Below are positions 15,715 through 24,322 of a stretch of 64,000 nt of DNA, one piece after another (the first letter of the stretch is position 1; the number at the start of each line of letters is the position of its first letter). The translations under genes and the position numbers were made by a program. Source of the stretch: Leadbetterella sp. GTDB taxonomy: Bacteria; Bacteroidota; Bacteroidia; Cytophagales; Spirosomataceae. The notes below the pieces were generated by a model. It did not search any database. It was given only the letters and a program-made list of their open reading frames with translations, and had not been told where the DNA came from. Location: positions 62,001-126,000 of the forward strand of contig JAHBUH010000011.1 in the NCBI GenBank assembly GCA_019638185.1, read 5' to 3'.

Positions 15715-16799
15715 AAGTCATCATATCCGGAGGCGGAACCGGCGGACACATCTACCCGGCAGTGGCCATTGCCAATGAGCTGAAACGGCAGCGCCCGGAC
15801 GCCGGTATCCTCTTTGTAGGGGCGCTCGGGAAAATGGAAATGGAAAAAGTGCCCCGCGAAGGCTACACCATTGTGGGGCTGCCCGTGGCCGGCTTTAACC
15901 GCTCTAACCTCCTGGCTAACCTCACTTTCCCCTTTAAGCTCATCGGCAGTATGCTGAAAGGCTACCGGGTGGTGAAATCCTTTCAGCCGGATATCGCCGT
16001 GGGTGTGGGGGGCTTTGCCAGCGGCCCTACCCTGCGCATCGCCAGCTTCCTGGGCGTGAAAACGCTCATCCAGGAGCAGAACTCCTACGCCGGCGTGACA
16101 AACAAGATCCTGGCCCGCAAGGCCTCCAAAGTCTGCGTGGCCTACCCGGATATGGACCAGTTCTTTGACCGGGACAAGATCGTGTTTACCGGTAACCCGG
16201 TGCGGAATGACATGCTGCTTTCCGGGGTCAGCCGCGAAGACGCCAAAGCCCACTTCGGGCTGGACGCCACCCGGCCCGCCCTGCTGATCATTGGCGGCAG
16301 CCTGGGCGCACTCAGCATTAACCGGGCCATAGCCACGGGTTTAGACACCCTTCTTTCCTCCGGCCTCCAGCTCATCTGGCAAACCGGCAAAAGCTTCATC
16401 GGGGAAGCCCGAGAGCTTGTCAAAGACAAAAAAGGGGTATTTGTATCTGATTTTATCTATGAGATGGACAAAGCCTACGCCGCCGCTGACCTCGTGGTCT
16501 CCCGCGCGGGCGCCCTGGCCGTGTCTGAGCTTTCGCTGGTAGGAAAAGCGGCCATCCTGGTTCCTTTTCCCTATGCCGCGGAAGATCACCAAACCAAAAA
16601 CGCCGAAAGCCTCAGCCGGCAGGAAGCCGCCATCCTTATTCCTGACGTTCAGGTGAATGAAGCGCTCATCCCGGCGGTGACCGCCCTGGCCGCAGATCCG
16701 GGCCGGATCGCAGCCATGGAAAACGCCATACGGGCCTTTGCCCGGCCTAAAGCGGCAGAAGACATTGTCAAAGAAATCCTTAAACTGACGGAGAAATGA
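15711..16799 (+). CDS. murG: MurG, lipid II synthase
   Basis: Adds N-acetylglucosamine from UDP-GlcNAc to lipid I, giving lipid II, on the inner face of the membrane. Motifs: GGGTGGHIYPAVAIANEL at the N-terminus (first G-loop), GVGGFASGPTLRIAS, IQEQNSYAGVTNKI, GGSLGALSINRAI (second G-loop) and SRAGALAVSEL. The 362-residue length is normal. It shares ATGA overlaps with ftsW before it and with the ATE-like gene after it. Confidence 0.97.
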   Translation: MKVIISGGGTGGHIYPAVAIANELKRQRPDAGILFVGALGKMEMEKVPREGYTIVGLPVAGFNRSNLLANLTFPFKLIGSMLKGYRVVKSFQPDIAVGVGGFASGPTLRIASFLGVKTLIQEQNSYAGVTNKILARKASKVCVAYPDMDQFFDRDKIVFTGNPVRNDMLLSGVSREDAKAHFGLDATRPALLIIGGSLGALSINRAIATGLDTLLSSGLQLIWQTGKSFIGEARELVKDKKGVFVSDFIYEMDKAYAAADLVVSRAGALAVSELSLVGKAAILVPFPYAAEDHQTKNAESLSRQEAAILIPDVQVNEALIPAVTALAADPGRIAAMENAIRAFARPKAAEDIVKEILKLTEK

Positions 16800-17572
16800 A
16801 AATATTTTTATCGGAAAACACGGTAGACTATACCACTTATACCTTTAACTACGCCCTCTACGCCCTGAAAGAGTCACAGGATGAGCTGAGCGAGCTGTAT
16901 AACCGGGGCTTCCTGCCCTACACCGGGCACCTGGGCCTGAACCGGGAAGTCTACTATTTCGGGCGGAGCCTGAGGGTAAACCTGGAGAAATTTGACGATA
17001 CCTCCGAAAACCGCCGCGTAAACCGCCTGGTGGAGCCGCTGGAGATCACCATGAACCTGATCCCCAAGCAGGAGTTTGACACCCGTAACCCCGAGTTTAT
17101 GGCCTTCTGTGAAGGGTACATAAACGAGCGGATCGGTGAAGATAACATGAGCATGGAGCGCTGGAACTACATCCTGGCCCAGGAAACCGGCACTCACCTG
17201 TTCGAGTTCCGCAAGGCCGACAGGGTCATGGGTTACGTGCTGGCCGCGGTCAATGAAGACATGGTACACTACTGGTTTGCGTTCTTTGATACCGAATACA
17301 TGCGGACCCACTCGCTCGGGAAATGGATGATGTGGAAAGTGATCCGCTGGGCCAAAGAAAACGGCCGCCGCCATGCCTACCTGGGTACTGCCTACAAGCC
17401 GGCCGCCCTCTACAAGATCCGGGACCACAAAGGCCTGGAATTCTGGGACGGAACCGGCTGGAATGAGGACGTGAAGATTCTGAAAGAATGGTGCCAGACC
17501 GACCTGGAGCCGAAAACGGCCGACCGGTTCAAAACCATGGATAAACCAAACGAATACCTGGATGCGTTATGA
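16796..17572 (+). CDS. ATE/Bpt-like aminoacyl-tRNA-protein transferase homologue
   Basis: A 258-residue protein that I read as a divergent member of the arginyl/leucyl-tRNA-protein transferase family (ATE/Bpt; GNAT-like fold). The segment SELYNRGFLPYTG...VYYFGRSLRVNLEKF...SENRRVNRL aligns by eye with the Bpt N-terminal pattern (DRGWRRSG, ..VRIPVDRF, SQRR..R), and SLGKWMMWKVIRWAKENGRRHAYLGT...YKPAALYKIRDHKGLEFWDG matches the C-terminal acyltransferase part. The cysteines that normally cluster in the N-terminal region are absent; only two cysteines occur in the whole protein. It overlaps murG and ftsQ by 4 nt each and sits where murC usually lies. Whether it modifies proteins is unknown. Confidence 0.65.
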   Translation: MKIFLSENTVDYTTYTFNYALYALKESQDELSELYNRGFLPYTGHLGLNREVYYFGRSLRVNLEKFDDTSENRRVNRLVEPLEITMNLIPKQEFDTRNPEFMAFCEGYINERIGEDNMSMERWNYILAQETGTHLFEFRKADRVMGYVLAAVNEDMVHYWFAFFDTEYMRTHSLGKWMMWKVIRWAKENGRRHAYLGTAYKPAALYKIRDHKGLEFWDGTGWNEDVKILKEWCQTDLEPKTADRFKTMDKPNEYLDAL

Positions 17573-18333
17573 AAAAGCTGAACGTCAAAACGGTGTTTAA
17601 TACCGTGGGAGGTTTGGGACTGGCCGCGCTGGCCCTTTTCCTGATCTTCTCCTCGGCGAAAAGCGATGCGGTGCGGCGCTGCGAAAAGGTGATTGTCCGG
17701 ATAGAAGACGATGACCGCCAGCTGCTGGTGAAAAAAGACGACGTGGAGAAATGGGTCACCCGGCAGGGGAGCGATCCGCTGGTAGGCAAGACCCTAGAGT
17801 CTATAGACCTCAAAAAACTGGAAAAACGGGTGGAAAACAGCGGGATCATCCGGGATTGCCAGGCATACCTGGACCTGAAAGGGAACCTGATTCTGGATGT
17901 GGAAGTCTATAAGCCGGTAGCGCGTATCCTGGCTAACAGCCGTTTCCCGGACCGCTACATGGATGAAAAGGGACACTTTTTCCCGGTTTCCAAAAACTTC
18001 ACCCCCACAGTGCTGCTTCTGAGCGGCGAGTTCTTCCGGGATAAGAAGGGACTGGAATCCCCGAAAAACAAGGACCTCCTAGATATGATCAATACCATCA
18101 CCGCCGATGAATTCTGGAAAGCCCAGATCACACGGATGGACATAGACCGCCACAAAGAGATCCTGATGGAGCCTCTGCTGGGCGAAAATATCATTGAATT
18201 CGGCAAGCCGGAGAAGGTTCAGGCCCGCCTGGAAAAGCTCATGGTCTTCTATAAAAAGATACTTCCACAGGACCCATGGAGCAACTTTAAATACGTCAGC
18301 GTAAAATATGACGGGCAGATTGTGTGTAAGTAA
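17569..18333 (+). CDS. ftsQ: Cell division protein FtsQ (DivIB)
   Basis: Bitopic divisome protein. A single N-terminal membrane span (about residues 14-28, GGLGLAALALFLIFSSA) is followed by a POTRA-like region (KVIVRIEDDDRQLLVKKDDVEKWV) and the FtsQ beta domain. The length, 254 residues, is normal. Identity rests mainly on this architecture and its location directly before ftsA and ftsZ. The start ATG overlaps the ATE-like gene (ATGA). Confidence 0.88.
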   Translation: MKKLNVKTVFNTVGGLGLAALALFLIFSSAKSDAVRRCEKVIVRIEDDDRQLLVKKDDVEKWVTRQGSDPLVGKTLESIDLKKLEKRVENSGIIRDCQAYLDLKGNLILDVEVYKPVARILANSRFPDRYMDEKGHFFPVSKNFTPTVLLLSGEFFRDKKGLESPKNKDLLDMINTITADEFWKAQITRMDIDRHKEILMEPLLGENIIEFGKPEKVQARLEKLMVFYKKILPQDPWSNFKYVSVKYDGQIVCK

Positions 18334-18382
18334 TTAATTTTAAGTAAGTTTACAATAAATATTCCATCTAAACAACATCACT

Positions 18383-19786
18383 ATGGAGGAAGGCAAGGGT
18401 TTCATAGGGCTTGAAATAGGAAGTTCGAAAATTGCGGCTGTGGTGGGGCTCCAGCAGCAAAGGAAGATCAAAGTAATCGGCTTCAGTGAGCGTCAGATCT
18501 CACCCACTGACGAGGTACTGAGATTCGGAAATGTGGAGAATGCCCAGATCACCAGCGAGTTCATCGGCGAAGTGCTGGATGAGCTGGCCGGAGAATTTGA
18601 AAGATCGGACTATGAATTTCAGCTGAATACGGTGAACATAAACATCGCTAACCTGTCTGTGAGCAGCCACTCCAAAAGCACAAAAGTGGTCACTTCCGGC
18701 AGCATGAACCGGATCCAGCAGGAAGACGTGAACCGGCTTACCGATGACGCTAACCGCTCCTTCCGGGTGCCGGCAGGTCATACGGTCATTCACAGCCTGC
18801 CCAAAGACTTCTACGTGGGCGATGAAAAAGCGTCCGGTCCGGTGGTAGGAAAAATCGGAAACATGCTGAGCGGTGATTTTAACTTCATCACTACGAAATC
18901 CGACAGCCTCCATTACCTCCTGGAATGCGTAAACCAGGTTCCGGCTAAAGGAACCACCTCCGGCTTCCTCAATGTGGAAAATGTGATCCTGAATGTCATA
19001 GCCGACAGCTGTGCCCTGCTGAACAATTCTTCGGAAGAGCCGGAAACCAAGCGCGAAGGCGTGGCTATTGTCAATATCGGCGCCGAAATGACCCAGGTGT
19101 GCGTATACCACGGAAACAGCCTGCGCTACCAGGCCGTGATCCCCATTGCCGGAAACAGCATTAACTCTGACCTGGAAAAGGCCTTCGGCATTACCTTCCA
19201 GGAAGCGGAGCTCCTGAAGAAAGTGTGCGGCAGCATAGCCCTTACCGAAGAATCGCCCGTCATCGTGATCGAGCGCAAATTCGGGATGCCGGCAAAAGAA
19301 GTTTACCTCAAAAACGCCATGATCGTGGCTGAAATGAGACTGCGGGAGATCGCCGCGCTGGTCAGCGCCGAGCTCACCCGCTCAGGTTACAAAGCCCACC
19401 TCAGGAACGGTATCATCCTGACCGGCGGCACGGCACTCTACGGAAACATTTCCGGCATCTTCTCGGAAGTCTGTAAAGGCGTGATCTTACGCCCTACCCT
19501 CTTCAATTCCGCCATTGATTTCACCGGTTTTGAACACTTACGGAGCCCCCGGTACTCTACCCTGCTGGGCCTGGTCACGGCACCGGCGTTTCCCTTTGAC
19601 CGGCGGGTAGATAATAACCGCATCCTTACGCCGCGGCCTATTGAGAACATGTATCCCCAACCCGAAAAAGACACCCCAGCTCCCGAAAAAGAAAAGAAAG
19701 GGGGCTGGCTGGGCGGCCTGGGAAGCATATTCGGGAAACCTACCAATGATCTGAATGATGTATATAACGTGCAAAATGTAAAATGA
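18383..19786 (+). CDS. ftsA: Cell division protein FtsA
   Basis: Actin-like membrane anchor of FtsZ. The 467-residue protein opens with the first phosphate motif (GLEIGSSKIAAVVG), carries an SHS2-like inserted domain, a second phosphate motif (AIVNIGAEMTQVCVY) and an adenosine motif (GIILTGGTALYG). Near the C-terminus GGWLGGLGSIFGKP could be the amphipathic membrane-targeting helix, although another ~12 residues follow. It is 49 nt from ftsQ and overlaps ftsZ by ATGA. Confidence 0.95.
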   Translation: MEEGKGFIGLEIGSSKIAAVVGLQQQRKIKVIGFSERQISPTDEVLRFGNVENAQITSEFIGEVLDELAGEFERSDYEFQLNTVNINIANLSVSSHSKSTKVVTSGSMNRIQQEDVNRLTDDANRSFRVPAGHTVIHSLPKDFYVGDEKASGPVVGKIGNMLSGDFNFITTKSDSLHYLLECVNQVPAKGTTSGFLNVENVILNVIADSCALLNNSSEEPETKREGVAIVNIGAEMTQVCVYHGNSLRYQAVIPIAGNSINSDLEKAFGITFQEAELLKKVCGSIALTEESPVIVIERKFGMPAKEVYLKNAMIVAEMRLREIAALVSAELTRSGYKAHLRNGIILTGGTALYGNISGIFSEVCKGVILRPTLFNSAIDFTGFEHLRSPRYSTLLGLVTAPAFPFDRRVDNNRILTPRPIENMYPQPEKDTPAPEKEKKGGWLGGLGSIFGKPTNDLNDVYNVQNVK

Positions 19787-21105
19787 TATTCGAACCTAAC
19801 TACGAGATAGAGCTGAAGTCAGGCCTGGATAAAATTATCAAGGTCATCGGCGTGGGCGGTGCGGGAGGCAACGCCATGCTAACCATGTATAACCAGGGCA
19901 TGCGCGATGTGGACTTCGTGGCCTGCAATACCGATTTGCAGGTACTGAACCAGTTCCCGGAGGATATAGTGAAAATCCAGCTAGGGCCGAAGATTTCGGG
20001 AGGTCTGGGCGCAGGAACCGACCCGGAAGTGGGCCGTTTAGCTGCCCTGGAAAGTGAAGAAGCCATCCGGGAGATCATGAAAGGCTCCACTAAAATGGTT
20101 TTTATTACCGCAGGGATGGGTGGAGGTACCGGTACGGGTGCAGCCCCCGAAATAGCCCGTATAGCTCGTGAGTTAGAGCTTCTGACCATCGGTGTGGTCA
20201 CTGACCCCTTCCGGCACGAAGGCACGGATAAACTGACACAAGCCCAGATAGGCATTGAAAAGCTGAAACAATTCTGTGATACGGTACTGGTCATCAAAAA
20301 TGACCGGCTGGCCAGTATGTATGCCGACATGAAAATAGGATCGGCCTACAAGAAGGCCGATGACGTGCTGGCGGGCGGGGTAAGGAGCATTGCCGAACTG
20401 ATCACCCTGCCGGGCATTATTAACCTGGACTTTGCTGATGTGAAGACCGTATTAGGCGAGGCCGGCCACGCCGTTATGGGCACCGCGGAAGCCTCCGGTC
20501 CGGAAAGAGCCTTCCAGGCCATTGAGGAAGCCCTGAGTTCCCCCCTGCTGGAAAATAATAATATCCGCGGGGCTAAGCGTATCCTGGTCTCCATAGCCTA
20601 TTCGGACGAGCTGGAAGAATATGAGATCAAAATGTCTGACCAGACCAAGATCATGGATTTCGTGGAAACCCAGATCAAATCCCAGGCCCAGATCTTCAAA
20701 AACGGTTACGCCATAGACCGCAGCCTGAAAGACAAGATCCGGGTGACCATCGTAGCAGCGAAATTTGATACCAATACCCCGGCACCGCCGGTGACTGTTC
20801 CGCCAAAAGCGCAGGTGGGCGGCGGCCTGGATACCCTCATCCCGGGTACCCCCAAGCCCCACAAAGCCCCCAAACCGGTGGCTCCGAACCAGACCTCGCT
20901 CTTCGCCGCTGACAGTAAGCTGATACACCTGTACGAGGAGTTTGTGAAAGAAGTACCGGATTACGACATCATCCGGGAGAACCCCTCCTACCAGCGCCTG
21001 CAGGCCACTTTACTGGACGATAACGAGGTGGAAGCCCGGACACCCGATAAGGTGAAGCTGAAAGACCTGTACGATAACCTGGCGAGTCAGAACCTGATTA
21101 ACTAA
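19783..21105 (+). CDS. ftsZ: Cell division GTPase FtsZ
   Basis: Tubulin homologue that forms the division ring. Motifs: GVGGAGGNAM near residues 23-32, the tubulin signature GGGTGTG at residues 113-119, and the T7-loop NLDFADV. After the core comes a Pro/Lys-rich linker (residues ~325-370). The 440-residue protein ends in DLYDNLASQNLIN, and I do not see the usual conserved C-terminal peptide (a D/E-I-P-x-F-L-R type sequence). The stop overlaps the stop of convergent gpsA by 4 nt. FtsA is translated just before it. Confidence 0.97.
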   Translation: MIFEPNYEIELKSGLDKIIKVIGVGGAGGNAMLTMYNQGMRDVDFVACNTDLQVLNQFPEDIVKIQLGPKISGGLGAGTDPEVGRLAALESEEAIREIMKGSTKMVFITAGMGGGTGTGAAPEIARIARELELLTIGVVTDPFRHEGTDKLTQAQIGIEKLKQFCDTVLVIKNDRLASMYADMKIGSAYKKADDVLAGGVRSIAELITLPGIINLDFADVKTVLGEAGHAVMGTAEASGPERAFQAIEEALSSPLLENNNIRGAKRILVSIAYSDELEEYEIKMSDQTKIMDFVETQIKSQAQIFKNGYAIDRSLKDKIRVTIVAAKFDTNTPAPPVTVPPKAQVGGGLDTLIPGTPKPHKAPKPVAPNQTSLFAADSKLIHLYEEFVKEVPDYDIIRENPSYQRLQATLLDDNEVEARTPDKVKLKDLYDNLASQNLIN

Positions 21106-22100
21106 ACAAACTTCCCCTTAAGCGCCTCAAAAGCCTTAAGGGGTTTTTCATTTTTATACAGCACGTCATAGGCAAACTTCACAATAGGCAGGTCTACCCT
21201 GTGGGCCTGGTTAATGCGTTCAATACACTCCGTGGCATAATAGCCTTCCGCTATCATCTTTAACTCTATCTGAGCCGCTTTTACGGAATAGCCCCGGCCT
21301 ATCATATTGCCGAAGGTACGGTTACGGCTGAACTGGCTGTAGCACGTCACCAGGAGGTCACCCAGGTAGGCGGATACGTTTACGTTTCTCTGCAGGGGGC
21401 TCACCGTATCCAGGAAGCGCTGGATCTCGATGATGGCATTAGACACCATCACCGCCTGGAAGTTATCACCCGCTCCTACGCCATGGGCTATCCCGCATGA
21501 CATGGCCACAATATTCTTCATCACCGCGGCGTACTCCACCCCGTGGAGATCCGTCAGAAAAGACGTCTTCACAAAACGGCAGGCCAGCAGGCGGGCAAAA
21601 TGCTCCGCCGTTTCCGTGCCCGAAGACGCGATAGTAATGTAAGAGTACTTCTCCAGCGCGATCTCCTCGGCATGGCAGGGCCCGGCAATGGCCCCGATAT
21701 TTTCCGGTAAAACCCCGAAATTCTCCGAAAACCAGTCGGTCACCAGTTGGCTGGTGCTGGAAACGATCCCCTTCACGCCGGAGATCACCTTCTTCCCGCT
21801 AAACCAGGCCGGGTCAGCGTCTTTCAGCGCCTCTTCAATAAAAGCCGAAGGCACCGCCAGGATCACCCACTCCACGCCCTTTAATGCGTCTTTCAGGTTA
21901 GTATAAGGTTTTACCTTGGAAGGGTGAAGCTCCACACTGCTGAGGTAATGCAGATTATGGTGGTATTTCCGGATATGCGCCACTGCATCCGTATCCCGCA
22001 TCCACCACTTCACTTTGACGTTATTTTCCGTCAATATTTTAATAAGGGCGGTGGCCCAGCTTCCGCCCCCGATCACCGCTACCTGCTTTGAAAATATCAT
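21102..22100 (-). CDS. gpsA: Glycerol-3-phosphate dehydrogenase [NAD(P)+]
   Basis: Reduces dihydroxyacetone phosphate to sn-glycerol-3-phosphate for phospholipid synthesis; the product feeds PlsY (2.6 kb). The 332-residue protein starts with a Rossmann motif (VAVIGGGSWATALIKIL), has WVILAVPSAF and KGIVSS, the catalytic lysine segment GVEYAAVMKNIVAM, and RTFGNMIGRGYSV before the C-terminal helices. It has its own promoter (22119-22149) and overlaps the end of ftsZ by 4 nt on the opposite strand. Confidence 0.95.
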   Translation of the reverse strand: MIFSKQVAVIGGGSWATALIKILTENNVKVKWWMRDTDAVAHIRKYHHNLHYLSSVELHPSKVKPYTNLKDALKGVEWVILAVPSAFIEEALKDADPAWFSGKKVISGVKGIVSSTSQLVTDWFSENFGVLPENIGAIAGPCHAEEIALEKYSYITIASSGTETAEHFARLLACRFVKTSFLTDLHGVEYAAVMKNIVAMSCGIAHGVGAGDNFQAVMVSNAIIEIQRFLDTVSPLQRNVNVSAYLGDLLVTCYSQFSRNRTFGNMIGRGYSVKAAQIELKMIAEGYYATECIERINQAHRVDLPIVKFAYDVLYKNEKPLKAFEALKGKFV

Positions 22101-22118
22101 AATCTGCTGTTATTACGC

Positions 22119-22149
22119 CAAAACTACGCTATTAACACTTTGTTAGCAA
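22119..22149 (-). promoter_or_regulatory. Predicted gpsA promoter
   Basis: On the minus strand TTG, a 20-nt spacer, then TAGTTTTG: exact matches to the Bacteroidota -33 and -7 elements, with a leader of roughly 10-15 nt. Confidence 0.65.
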
Positions 22150-22201
22150 AACCTTTTGGCCTATTCTCCATCTAAGATACAAAACCTAAACAATTACGGC
22201 A

Positions 22202-23290
22202 ATGAAAAAGTGGATAGCCTTTGTGATCATATTCTTCGCTGCCCTTTCGGTGAAAGCGCAGTACATGGACGGACCGGACAGGTACTTCTATGAGGAAGAC
22301 TTCGACTGGCGCTGGGACGTACGGGTCAGGATCTCGGATGGTGTCCGTTCAGGATACCTCACTAACCGCGAGGCTAACCGGCTCTACAGACGCCTGGAAG
22401 ATATAGAACGTAAAGAATGGGCCTTCCAATCGGACGGCTACTACAGCACTTGGGAACAGGATGAGATCTGGATGGACGTGGTAGACCTGAACCGGGCCAT
22501 CGGCCTGGAGCTGTCTGACTGGGACAGGAGATACTACGGTTATACCGGCATGGTGCTCACCGGCCCCCTGCACTGGTATTTCGGACCCTCTTATGACTTC
22601 TACCGTTTTGACAGAAGAGGTTACGGAACCATTCGTCTGGGTTACGCACCCCGAAACTACTACCCGGTAAAGCACGTGTACTATACCCACCGGAACAATT
22701 ACTCCACCCACTGGGGTAACCGCCCCGAAAGGATCGCTGTACCCTCCAGGAGCAGCGCCGGTAACCGGGATTATCCGGCCCGCAGAGTGGAGTCATCCCG
22801 TTCCATGAACCCCGACAGGGAATCCACCTCAGGGAGATCGTCACGCTCGACTAACTCCGACAGGTACGGTTCTTATGAAAGGAGAATGGAATCTTCGCGG
22901 GCTAACACTCCCGAAAGGGGTGCCGCCTCAGGCAGGGAAATGGAATCATCCCGCTCCTCTGCGCCTAACCGGAGCATGGAGTCAGGCCGGCTTGAATCCT
23001 CCCGGATGGAGGCGCCCCGCGTGGAATCGCCCCGGATGGAATCGCCCCGCGTAGAGGCGCCCCGCAGAGAGTCAGGCATGGAAAGCCGTTCCTCCGGCCG
23101 CACCTCCCCTGGCAGCAGCGTAGAGCGTTCCGGCAGCCGGTCAGGTTCTGCCGACCGGCCCTCGGGCTCCGTAGAAAGCAGAGGCAGCTCCAGAAGCTCC
23201 GGCGTATCGCCTTCTGACCGCTCCTCGCGTTCCGAAGGCAGCTCTTCCGCCCGAAGCTCTTCTTCGAGGGGAAGCCGGAGCAGGGATTAA
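22202..23290 (+). CDS. Secreted protein with long Ser/Arg-rich tail
   Basis: A 362-residue protein with signal peptide KKWIAFVIIFFAALSVKA (cut before QYMD). Residues ~20-170 form a folded, aromatic-rich part (many Trp, Tyr, Asp and Arg; LTNREANRLYRRLEDIE). Residues ~180-362 are almost entirely Ser, Arg, Glu, Gly and Pro, with runs of RSS, SRS and a short tandem repeat of the form M/V-E-A/S-P-R around residues 262-285. The tail is strongly basic and surely disordered. No sorting domain or lipobox is present, so it is probably periplasmic. Function unknown. Followed by a terminator. Confidence 0.8.
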   Translation: MKKWIAFVIIFFAALSVKAQYMDGPDRYFYEEDFDWRWDVRVRISDGVRSGYLTNREANRLYRRLEDIERKEWAFQSDGYYSTWEQDEIWMDVVDLNRAIGLELSDWDRRYYGYTGMVLTGPLHWYFGPSYDFYRFDRRGYGTIRLGYAPRNYYPVKHVYYTHRNNYSTHWGNRPERIAVPSRSSAGNRDYPARRVESSRSMNPDRESTSGRSSRSTNSDRYGSYERRMESSRANTPERGAASGREMESSRSSAPNRSMESGRLESSRMEAPRVESPRMESPRVEAPRRESGMESRSSGRTSPGSSVERSGSRSGSADRPSGSVESRGSSRSSGVSPSDRSSRSEGSSSARSSSSRGSRSRD

Positions 23291-23310
23291 AACAAAGTCA
23301 AATGAATAAG

Positions 23311-23338
23311 CTGCCTCCCAAACGGGGGGCAGTTTTTA
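23311..23338 (+). terminator. Intrinsic terminator after the Ser/Arg-rich gene
   Basis: Stem CTGCCTCCC / GGGGGGCAG (one G-T pair), 4-nt loop, then TTTTTATTTT. Confidence 0.85.
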
Positions 23339-23429
23339 TTTTGCCGGGAAAAAATCAGGCAGATCCTGTTTCAAAATAAACGTGTCCGGTCATAATCCTC
23401 CGGTCTTTCTAATCTCTACCTGAAAGAAC

Positions 23430-23849
23430 TTAATACCGCGGCTGCTCAATCACCCCCAGAAACACCGGCGCAGTTTCATCTGTCAGGAATTTACCCACCT
23501 GGGGATAGAGCGTATAGTGGTCCAGCTCCTTAAGCGGGAGCCAGGCTACTTCTTCGGCTTTGGTTTCGGCGGGATTGATTCGGGGCTCGCAGCTGATATC
23601 CCCGCATTTGAAAATAAAATGGATGGTATTTTCTCCCTGGTACAGAACTTCGGCTATGTGGAGGATATCACCCGGCGGGCAGGATATGCCCAGTTCCTCT
23701 TCCAGTTCCCGGTTAAGGGCCGAGTGGAGCTCTTCTCCGAACTCCAGGTTACCGCCCGGCAGGGAATAGATCACTCCGCCGGGATAGGTGTATTTTAAGG
23801 TAAGGAGCCGCTGGTCACGAATTATACAGGCACCCGGTCTTACTTTCAT
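23430..23849 (-). CDS. NUDIX hydrolase
   Basis: A 139-residue pyrophosphohydrolase of nucleoside-diphosphate-linked compounds. The Nudix box is complete: GGNLEFGEELHSALNRELEE followed by ELGI (G-x5-E-x7-R-E-L-x-E-E-x-G). Substrate cannot be told from sequence. The ATG at 23849 is chosen over a GTG at 23855 because it gives the usual MKVRPG start and a 4-nt ATGA overlap with the barrel gene upstream. Third gene of the marR-barrel-nudix group. Confidence 0.92.
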   Translation of the reverse strand: MKVRPGACIIRDQRLLTLKYTYPGGVIYSLPGGNLEFGEELHSALNRELEEELGISCPPGDILHIAEVLYQGENTIHFIFKCGDISCEPRINPAETKAEEVAWLPLKELDHYTLYPQVGKFLTDETAPVFLGVIEQPRY

Positions 23850-24322
23850 TTCCACTGGTTAAAGTTATACCCTATGCCCAGCATGGTTCTGAAAAGGCCG
23901 GCGTCCATACTTCTTACCGCATAGGGTGAGATCTCAAACGCAATATGCAGTTTCTTAAATTTATCAAAAGGCCGTACTTTAACGCCGGCATTCATGAAAT
24001 AACCTTCTACCGGGTTATAATTGTTAAACATATTGTAGAAGTTCAGCTTAACACCCGCCCCGGTATAGTACTCGGCCCGCTGCGTGCTGTACACGGTAAA
24101 CTGCGGGGAAATCTCTCCCGTGACCGAGGTAAAGTACGAATTGGTAAAGAGCCGGAAATCAGCCCAAAAAAAATTATTGGGGTTAGAGCTTATTCCCAAC
24201 ACGGAATTAAAAGGATAATAAACTACGCTCTGGGCAGACGCCGTACCCGAAATAAGCAGGATAAAACCTGCGATAAAAGCCCGGAACGGCTTATTGAAAG
24301 TTTGTAGCGGAGATCGGCTCAT
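23846..24322 (-). CDS. Small outer-membrane beta-barrel protein
   Basis: A 158-residue protein with a signal peptide (NKPFRAFIAGFILLISGTASA, before QSVV) and amphipathic strands up to a final MLGIGYNFNQWK. It looks like a short Bacteroidota barrel of 6-8 strands with a motif FFWADFRLFTNSYF; no known name. Its start lies 32 nt inside the marR gene, and its stop overlaps the nudix start (ATGA), so all three are likely co-transcribed under MarR control. Confidence 0.72.
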   Translation of the reverse strand: MSRSPLQTFNKPFRAFIAGFILLISGTASAQSVVYYPFNSVLGISSNPNNFFWADFRLFTNSYFTSVTGEISPQFTVYSTQRAEYYTGAGVKLNFYNMFNNYNPVEGYFMNAGVKVRPFDKFKKLHIAFEISPYAVRSMDAGLFRTMLGIGYNFNQWK

